A stretch of 64,000 nucleotides of DNA, taken from NCBI RefSeq assembly GCF_006716425.1, contig NZ_VFOZ01000001.1, forward strand, positions 6,324,001 to 6,388,000, in the 5' to 3' direction. Numbering within the stretch: the stretch's first letter is position 1; every line of letters starts with the position of its first letter. A program made the position numbers and the translations under genes. The DNA comes from Actinoallomurus bryophytorum. GTDB lineage: Bacteria; Actinomycetota; Actinomycetes; Streptosporangiales; Streptosporangiaceae. A model generated the notes under the pieces. It saw only the letters and a program-made list of their open reading frames with translations, searched no databases and was not told where the DNA came from. Positions 59,221 through 64,000 of the stretch are shown here, piece after piece.

Positions 59221-59784
59221 ATGCGGAGACTGACCTTTGGCATGAACCTGAGCCTGGACGGCTACGTCGCCGCGCCCGGCGGCGACCTCGGCTGGAGCGT
59301 GCCGAGCGACGAGCTGTTCCAGTGGTGGTCCGACCGGGTGGGGGCGACGGGCCTGGCGCTGTACGGGCGCAAACTGTGGGAGACGATGAGCTCCCACTGG
59401 CCGACCGCCGACCAGCAGCCTGGGGTCACGCCGGCGGAGATCGAGTTCGCCCGCCGCTGGCGGGACATGCCGAAGGTGGTGTTCTCCTCGACGGCCGGCA
59501 CGGTCGACGGGAACACCCGCCTGGTCACCGGCGACGCGGTCACCGAGATCACCCGGCTCAAGGCCGAGGACGGCGGCCCCATGGACATCGGCGGCGCCAC
59601 ACTCGCCGCGGTGGCCATGCGGGCCGGGCTGATCGACGAGTACGTGCTGGTCACCGCACCGGTCTTGGTGGGCGGCGGCACGCCGTTCTTCACGGCCCTG
59701 GACAACTGGGTGAACCTCACCCTGGTGGAGACCCGGACGTTTCCCGACGGCGTGCTTCTGACCAGGTACGAGACCAGGCGCTGA
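59221..59784 (+). CDS. Dihydrofolate reductase-family (RibD C-terminal) reductase
   Basis: A 187-residue protein with the DHFR/RibD-C fold: RLTFGMNLSLDGYVAAPGGDLGW at the start, then LALYGRKLWETMSSHW and MPKVVFSSTAGTVDGNTRLVTGD. The NADPH-binding stretch is MDIGGATLAAVAMRAGLIDEYVLVTAPVLVGGGTPFF. Very common in actinomycetes; function of this subfamily is mostly unassigned. ATG 59221 is preceded by GGAAGG. It stops 70 bases before dinB and is not part of the SOS unit as far as can be seen. Confidence 0.87.
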   Translation: MRRLTFGMNLSLDGYVAAPGGDLGWSVPSDELFQWWSDRVGATGLALYGRKLWETMSSHWPTADQQPGVTPAEIEFARRWRDMPKVVFSSTAGTVDGNTRLVTGDAVTEITRLKAEDGGPMDIGGATLAAVAMRAGLIDEYVLVTAPVLVGGGTPFFTALDNWVNLTLVETRTFPDGVLLTRYETRR

Positions 59785-59839
59785 GTACCCGGCCTCGGCT
59801 CGGCCCCCACCACGCCGACGCACCCCACGGCCTGACATG

Positions 59840-59853
59840 CGAACATATGTTCG
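59840..59853 (+). promoter_or_regulatory. LexA (SOS) box at the dinB start
   Basis: CGAACATATGTTCG is a perfect 14-bp palindrome that fits the Gram-positive/actinobacterial LexA consensus (CGAAC-N4-GTTCG). It ends one base before the ATG of dinB (59855). A repressor bound here would cover the promoter and start codon, so dinB is very probably an SOS-regulated, leaderless gene. Confidence 0.85.
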
Positions 59854-59854
59854 T

Positions 59855-61042
59855 ATGGACGAGGCCACGATCCTGCACGCCGACCTGGACGCGTTCTACG
59901 CGTCCGTCGAGCAGCGTGACGACCCCCGGTTGCGGTCCCGGCCCGTGATCGTCGGGTCGGGCGTGGTGCTCGCGGCCAGCTACGAGGCCAAGGCGTACGG
60001 CGTCCGCACGGCCATGAGCGGCGGCCAGGCCCGGCGGTTGTGCCCGCAGGCGATCGTCGTGGAGCCCCGGATGCCGGCCTACACCGAGGCGAGCAAGGCC
60101 GTTTTCGCGGTGTTCCGGCACACGACGCCGCTGGTCGAGGGGATCTCGATCGACGAGGCGTTCCTCGACGTCGGCGGCCTGCGCAAGATCTCGGGTTCAC
60201 CTGTGGACATCGCCGCACGCCTGCGGAGCGCGATCGCCGAGGAGATCGGGCTGCCGATCACCGTAGGGGTGGCGCGCACCAAGTTCCTCGCCAAGGTCGC
60301 CAGCGGCGTCGCCAAGCCGGACGGGCTCCTAGTCGTGCCGCCGGACGGCGAGCTCGACTTCCTCCACCCGCTGCCGGTCCGGAGGCTGTGGGGCGTCGGG
60401 CCGGTCACGGCGGAAAAGCTCGGCCACCGCGGGATCACGACGGTCGGCGAGGTGGCCGCGCTGCCGGAGGGCCTGCTGGTCGCGATGCTGGGCGGCGCCT
60501 CGGGGCGGCATCTGCACGCCCTGGCCCTGGGCCGCGACCCCCGCCCGGTGCGCACCGGGGTACGACGGCGCTCGATGGGGGCACAGCGTGCGCTCGGGCA
60601 CCGCGACCGGTCCGCCGGGGAGCTCGACGCGATCGTGGTCGGGCTGGCCGACCGGCTCGGCGGCCGGCTGCGTACGGCCGGGCGGGTCTGCCGGACGGTC
60701 ACGCTGCGGCTGAGGTTCGACGACTTCACGCGGGCGACGCGGTCGCACACACTGGCCCAGGCCACCGCGGAGACCCCGGCGATCCTCCAGGTGGCGCGCG
60801 ACCTGCTCGCCGCTTCCGGGCCGATCATCTGGAGCCGTGGCCTGACGCTCATCGGCGTCACGCTCGGCAACCTGCACGACGACGGGGCGGTCCAGCTCCC
60901 GCTGCCGTTCGGCCGGGCCGCCGCGGGCGCCCTGGACGGTGCCGTCGACGACGTACGCGACCGGTTCGGGTCGGCGGCCATCACCCGCGCCGTGCTCCTC
61001 GGCCGTGACCAGGGCGTCGCGGTGCCGCTGCTGCCCGACTGA
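59855..61042 (+). CDS. dinB: DNA polymerase IV (DinB), Y-family translesion polymerase
   Basis: A 395-residue Y-family polymerase. The first metal motif is ILHADLDAFYASVEQRDDP (about residues 5-22), the second is GISIDEAFLDVGGL, the classic SIDE(A/V) with the two acidic residues. The thumb has GVARTKFLAKVASGVAKPDGLLVV and the helix-hairpin-helix LWGVGPVTAEKLGHRGITTVGEVA. The little-finger domain follows. The C-terminus lacks a clear beta-clamp-binding motif. ATG 59855 is preferred over an upstream alternative because the LexA box ends just before it. It performs mutagenic bypass synthesis at stalled forks. Confidence 0.93.
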   Translation: MDEATILHADLDAFYASVEQRDDPRLRSRPVIVGSGVVLAASYEAKAYGVRTAMSGGQARRLCPQAIVVEPRMPAYTEASKAVFAVFRHTTPLVEGISIDEAFLDVGGLRKISGSPVDIAARLRSAIAEEIGLPITVGVARTKFLAKVASGVAKPDGLLVVPPDGELDFLHPLPVRRLWGVGPVTAEKLGHRGITTVGEVAALPEGLLVAMLGGASGRHLHALALGRDPRPVRTGVRRRSMGAQRALGHRDRSAGELDAIVVGLADRLGGRLRTAGRVCRTVTLRLRFDDFTRATRSHTLAQATAETPAILQVARDLLAASGPIIWSRGLTLIGVTLGNLHDDGAVQLPLPFGRAAAGALDGAVDDVRDRFGSAAITRAVLLGRDQGVAVPLLPD

Positions 61043-61055
61043 CCGCGCGGCGGCG

Positions 61056-61787
61056 TCAGACGGCGTAGGTGCGTACGACGCTGAGGGCGACGGCGCCGTA
61101 CGGGCCGGTGGTGCGCAGCCCGGACTCGGCCGCGCCGAGGCGTTGTGCGGCGACGCGGCAGAAGGCTCCCGCCGTGCCGGAGATGGTCGACTCGGCGTCG
61201 GCGGGACCGAAACGCCACACCTCCGTGCCGTCCGGCGCGGTCAGCTCACACGACACCGGGCCCGCCTGCTCGGCGGTCACCGCCAGGGCGTAGGGCAGCG
61301 TCCGGTGCGCCAGCCAGGCGACGTGGCGCAGGCGTTCGGTGTCGGGGAAGCCGATGCCGAGCGGCTCGGTGATGTCCAGACCGTGCGCCCAGTGTTCGGC
61401 CAGCCGCGTGGTCGCGAGGGTGGCCGGTTTCAGCGGCGTCTCGACCCAGGTCAGCGGCCGTTTCGGGTCGGCTCCGCGCAGCGCCTCCACCGCGTCCTTA
61501 CGTGCCTCACGCCACCGGCGGAACACCTCCTCCGGTGCGGTGCGCTGCGCGCGTACGAGCAGGTCCATGGCCTCCTCGACCGTGTCACCCTCCCTCGGGC
61601 GAACGTCGACCCCGGCGCCGGCCACGCTGGCCGCGACACCTTCCTCGCCCTGCGCCAGATGGAGCACGACGTCCGCGACGGTCCAGCCGGAGGCGCCCGA
61701 CGGCGATGTCCACTGCGCCTCGTCCAGACCCGCGAGGACGTCCTCCAGCCGGTCCTGCTCGGCGGTCAGGTCATCGATGATCGTCAT
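61056..61787 (-). CDS. Maleylpyruvate isomerase/DinB-fold metal-binding protein (TIGR03084 type)
   Basis: A 243-residue four-helix-bundle protein: LTAEQDRLEDVLAGLDEAQW, then SGASGWTVADVVLHLAQGEEG with the first metal His, and RLAEHWAHGLDITEPLG carrying the further His residues of the metal triad. The last third resembles the mycothiol-dependent maleylpyruvate isomerase C-terminal domain (WRFGPADAESTISGTAGAFCRVAAQR). Probably a thiol-linked metalloenzyme of unknown substrate. It converges on dinB (13-base gap). I start at ATG 61787 and reject a longer open frame. Confidence 0.82.
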   Translation of the reverse strand: MTIIDDLTAEQDRLEDVLAGLDEAQWTSPSGASGWTVADVVLHLAQGEEGVAASVAGAGVDVRPREGDTVEEAMDLLVRAQRTAPEEVFRRWREARKDAVEALRGADPKRPLTWVETPLKPATLATTRLAEHWAHGLDITEPLGIGFPDTERLRHVAWLAHRTLPYALAVTAEQAGPVSCELTAPDGTEVWRFGPADAESTISGTAGAFCRVAAQRLGAAESGLRTTGPYGAVALSVVRTYAV

Positions 61788-61824
61788 GTCCAGGACCACG
61801 TCTCCCTCATGCGGTGGGCCGGTG

Positions 61825-62802
61825 TCACTCCCCGGCCTCCTGTTCCTTCTCGCGGCGGGCGCGGGCGCGCCGCTTGCCCTCGTGCATCGCCTGCACCCGA
61901 GCGACCGGGATCGCGCGTCCCTCCTCGACCAGGCCGGCGTCCAGCGGCTGCGGCTCGGGCATCTGGCCGGCCCACGGGTCACGGTCGGCGACGAGGCGCG
62001 CGGCGGTGCGCACGGTGAAGTCGGCGGGGGTGACCGCGTCGAGCTCGTCCCAGGACAGGGGAAAGGACACCGGTGCGCCGGGCCGTATCCGCGGGCTGTA
62101 GGCGGCGACGACGGTCGTCGCCCCGCCGGACCGCGTCGAGTCGAGGAACACCTTGCCCTCACGGTCGTCCCGGATGAAGGCCGTGGTGGCGAGGTCCGGA
62201 TCGAGCCGCTCGGCGCGCGCCGCGAGCGCGCGGGTCGCCGCGGCGACGTCCGCGTGCGACGGCCCGGCCGCGATCGGCACGAACACGTGCACGCCCTTGG
62301 CCCCGCTCGTCTTGACCACGCCCGCCATGCCGACGTCGGCGAGGGCCTGGCGGACCAGCCGTGCCGCGCCGGCCGCCAGCGGGAACGCGTCGCCCTCGGG
62401 CGGGTCGATGTCGAGCACGAGGTGGGTGGGATGGTCGCGGTCGGCGGCCCGGACCAGCGTGGGGTGGTACTCGATGGCCCGCTGGTTGGCGAACCACAGC
62501 AGCGTACGGCGGTCATCGCACAGCGCGTACGAGACCTTGCGCTTGGAGGTCTCCGCCCACAGCGTCACCGTCGCCACCCACGGCGGGGTGTACTTGGGGA
62601 CGTTCTTCTGCATGAAGGGATCCTGGCCGCGGAGGGCACGGACCACCGAGAGCGGCCGGTCGCGCAGCACCGGGAGGATCCGGTCGCGCACGGCGTCCAG
62701 GTAGTCGACCAGGTCGCGCTTTGTCGCGTCCGCGCCGTCGAACAGCGGTTGGTCGAGGTTGGTCAGCGACACCCCGTCCCGCGTCTCGCCCTTGCCGCTC
62801 AT
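61825..62802 (-). CDS. LigD-type DNA polymerase/primase domain protein (second)
   Basis: A 325-residue stand-alone member of the LigD polymerase family. It begins LTNLDQPLFDGADATKRDLVDYLDAV, then VSYALCDDRRTLLWFANQRAIEYHPTLVRAAD and the catalytic LVLDIDPPEGDAFP (D-x-D). KTSGAKGVHVFVPI and SPRIRPGAPVSFPLSWDEL follow. The C-terminus is a basic tail (GKRRARARREKEQEAGE). It is clearly different in sequence from the copy at 53521. Again no nuclease or ligase domain. It may synthesise gaps in end joining. Confidence 0.9.
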   Translation of the reverse strand: MSGKGETRDGVSLTNLDQPLFDGADATKRDLVDYLDAVRDRILPVLRDRPLSVVRALRGQDPFMQKNVPKYTPPWVATVTLWAETSKRKVSYALCDDRRTLLWFANQRAIEYHPTLVRAADRDHPTHLVLDIDPPEGDAFPLAAGAARLVRQALADVGMAGVVKTSGAKGVHVFVPIAAGPSHADVAAATRALAARAERLDPDLATTAFIRDDREGKVFLDSTRSGGATTVVAAYSPRIRPGAPVSFPLSWDELDAVTPADFTVRTAARLVADRDPWAGQMPEPQPLDAGLVEEGRAIPVARVQAMHEGKRRARARREKEQEAGE

Positions 62803-62866
62803 CCGCTCACCTTCCCGGTGGCGGCTTCGGAGGTCAACCCGCCCGGCCGTGGCTATTGTGCGTCAC

Positions 62867-63328
62867 ATGCCAGACGAAGTCGCCGAAAGCGTCATTGTGA
62901 ACGCCGAGCCCGCCGACGTGTACGCCGCGGTCTCCGACGTGCGCCGGATGGCGAGATGGAGCCCCGAATGCTTCGCCACGTGGGTGTGGTCGCGGCGGGA
63001 GGGAAGACCGGCCGGGTTCGTGGGCTTCAACCGCCGGGGACCGCTGGTCTGGTTCACCACGTGCAGGGTCGTGGTCGCCAGGCCGGGGGAGGAGTTCGCA
63101 TTCGACGTCTCGACGTTCGGGATGCCGGTGTCGAGGTGGAGCTACCGGCTCGCGGCGGTGCCCGAGGGCACCGAGCTGACCGAACACTGGGCCGACCGGC
63201 GCACCCGTGGCGCCCACCTCATGGGCCGGATCTTCACCGGCAGTGTCGCGAACGACCGCGCCGAGGCCAACCGCGACGGCATGCGCACCACCCTGTCCCG
63301 GCTCAAGGGCGAGCTGGACCGGCACTGA
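62867..63328 (+). CDS. SRPBCC-family protein
   Basis: A 153-residue START-like protein: VAESVIVNAEPADVYAAVSDVRRMARWSPECFATWVWS at the start, FVGFNRRGPLVWFTTCRVVVARPGEEFAFDVSTFG in the middle, and the strand-helix TELTEHWADRRT plus a long C-terminal helix. It is of the 'polyketide cyclase/dehydrase' type but with no known substrate. ATG 62867 starts the fold. It is divergent from the LigD-type gene; the two ATGs are 65 bases apart, so both promoters lie in that narrow gap. Confidence 0.86.
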   Translation: MPDEVAESVIVNAEPADVYAAVSDVRRMARWSPECFATWVWSRREGRPAGFVGFNRRGPLVWFTTCRVVVARPGEEFAFDVSTFGMPVSRWSYRLAAVPEGTELTEHWADRRTRGAHLMGRIFTGSVANDRAEANRDGMRTTLSRLKGELDRH

Positions 63329-63352
63329 CCGCCGGGGCCGAGGCCGTCCACC

Positions 63353-63388
63353 CGGCGGGGTGACAGGACCGGTTCTGTCACCCCGCCG
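63353..63388. terminator. Strong bidirectional terminator hairpin
   Basis: CGGCGGGGTGACAG (63353-63366) and CTGTCACCCCGCCG (63375-63388) form a perfect 14-bp stem with an 8-base loop (GACCGGTT). It lies between the SRPBCC stop and the end of the convergent slipin remnant, and would stop transcription from both sides. Confidence 0.85.
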
Positions 63389-63391
63389 CGC

Positions 63392-63786
63392 TCACTCCGC
63401 GTGCTGGAGCTCGGCGTGCTTGTCGAAGCCGATGTACAGGCGCGCCTCGGCGTTGGTGGCCAGCCGTGCGAGCGTCTCGAGCTCACGCACGCGCAGCAGG
63501 ACCGGGTGGTCGACGTACGCGCCCGCGGCGTCGGCGCCTCCTGGACATCACCGAGAATGTCCTCGCTGAGCCGGTTGCGATTGGTGAGAATCCCTTCCAG
63601 CGTCATGGACGCCAGCGAACGCCGGGTTGCCAGCTGCACATCGCTGTAAAGACGGTCGGCGTACGACTCCACCTTTTCCACCGCGGCGGCCGGGTCGAGG
63701 ACGCGGTACTGCGTGATGATGCTGACCTGCACGGCGACCTTGTCCGAGGTGAGGATCTCCTGTCCCTTGAGGAGTAGTTCCCGCTC
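63392..63786 (-). pseudogene. Slipin/SPFH (band 7) gene, 5'-truncated with an internal deletion and frame change
   Basis: Two pieces of one SPFH protein remain. The first (from ~63786 down to ~63545, minus) reads ERELLLKGQEILTSDKVAVQ, then VSIITQYRVLDPAAAVEKVESYADRLY, VQLATRRSLASMTLEGILTN and RLSEDILGDVQE. The second, in another frame, reads AYVDHPVLLRVRELETLARL and then TNAEARLYIGFDKHAELQHAE to the stop at 63392. Intact relatives have about 100 residues of coiled coil between these pieces, and about 60 residues before the first, including a membrane helix. No start codon is present for the first piece. The gene is dead and was shortened by deletion. Confidence 0.75.
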
Positions 63787-63815
63787 TGGTGAGTGGACCT
63801 GATATGGGCACCTTT

Positions 63816-64000
63816 TATTCGGACACGGGTTCCAGAGGTACCGGAACGGGAGGCGCGGCGAGCGCGGCCGGGCGGTGGTTGAGGCGGCGGCCGAGCCGCT
63901 GGAACGGCACCTCGACGTAGCGGTACGTGAGCCCGCTGACCCCGATCAGCACGAGGACGAAGATGCCGAGCCGCACCCCGTCGTCATGGTCCGGAGTGCC
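63816..64000 (-). CDS. Acyltransferase-3 (OafA/YrhL) family protein, C-terminal part only
   Basis: The minus frame is open from base 64000 to a TAA at 63818-63816 and encodes the last ~61 residues of a membrane acyltransferase. A final TM helix (GIFVLVLIGVSGLTYRYV) is followed by EVPFQRLGRRLNHRPAALAA and a Pro-rich end (PPVPVPLEPVSE). T-Y-R-x-V-E-x-P-F is the typical end of family-3 acyltransferases, which O-acylate sugars at the cell surface. The N-terminal part lies outside the window. Confidence 0.75.

Noticed and set aside
61788-62516. Extended N-terminus of the MDMPI-like gene into the LigD-type gene
   Set aside because: The added residues are the frame-shifted shadow of the LigD-type polymerase. 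The fold begins at ATG 61787.
1-64000. tRNA, rRNA, transposase, integrase or phage genes
   Set aside because: None was recognised by reading both strands. Absence is not proven without a dedicated search such as tRNAscan.

Overview
The window is very GC-rich (coding third positions almost always G or C), with GTG/TTG starts, four-base start/stop overlaps, XRE-DUF5753/DUF397 regulator pairs, an F420-type (deazaflavin) reductase, a mycothiol-style maleylpyruvate isomerase fold protein, many TetR/MerR/ArsR/MocR regulators and a CGAAC-N4-GTTCG SOS box. Together these point to a filamentous actinomycete chromosome (Streptosporangiales/Thermomonosporaceae-like or a relative). The sequence alone does not settle the genus. 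No rRNA, tRNA, CRISPR array, transposase or phage module was seen. The region looks like chromosome arm or accessory metabolism with several decayed genes.

Layout. 1-716: 3'-cut secreted alpha/beta hydrolase. 1015-5606: complete five-gene branched-chain amino-acid-type ABC importer (livG-livF-livK-livH-livM). 5695-7297: small dienelactone hydrolase bracketed by two copies of the livM 3' end, then an XRE/DUF5753 regulator with a stunted DUF397 partner. 7375-11062: SCO6745-type protein, GAF-PucR regulator and a 3-hydroxybutyrate dehydrogenase-like SDR. 11166-13666: tandem secreted paralogues, a 38-bp perfect palindrome terminator, a small membrane protein and a zinc-ribbon protein. 14107-15636: DHA2 multidrug exporter. 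15956-23525: four-gene MacB/FtsX-type ABC system (two ATPases, two large permeases) downstream of an ECF sigma factor (23642-24706). 24936-29221: DUF5519, three-helix-bundle, PemK-like, LURP-one-like, truncated VOC and Ser/Thr kinase genes. 29625-37885: Tat-exported beta-propeller/amidohydrolase, cupin, epimerase, MocR, BNR-repeat/MoaD pair and an HTH-poor TetR-like protein. 38040-42502: GH4-GH38 glycosidase operon. 42570-43569: ArsR-SRPBCC pair under a long nested dyad. 43614-47673: MerR with a drug-export ABC pair, then a second ABC-2 exporter. 47796-55482: a serine-protease fossil, DUF5954, acyltransferase, deaminase, F420 reductase, hydrolases, the first LigD-type polymerase, and TetR with a fossil DsbA gene. 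55487-64000: molybdopterin oxidoreductase, serine hydrolase, DHFR-like reductase, SOS-controlled dinB, a DinB/MDMPI-fold protein, the second LigD-type polymerase, SRPBCC, a wrecked slipin gene and an acyltransferase running off the edge.

How the parts fit. Several units look like ordinary regulator-plus-target cassettes, and their operators can be read: ArsR dyad, MerR dyad in its promoter, TetR dyad at -35, LexA box touching the dinB start codon. DNA-repair polymerases are unusually concentrated between 53.5 and 62.8 kb (two stand-alone LigD-type polymerases and DinB), with no Ku or ligase seen in the window. At least five genes are broken or truncated remnants (DUF397, VOC, S1 protease, DsbA, slipin), and a 46-bp repeat marks an old duplication or insertion next to livM. 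I see no single large undescribed system. The most distinctive items are the nested ArsR dyad, the livM-tail duplication, the ABC ATPase with an AbrB-like tail, and the tandem secreted paralogues with shared upstream motifs.
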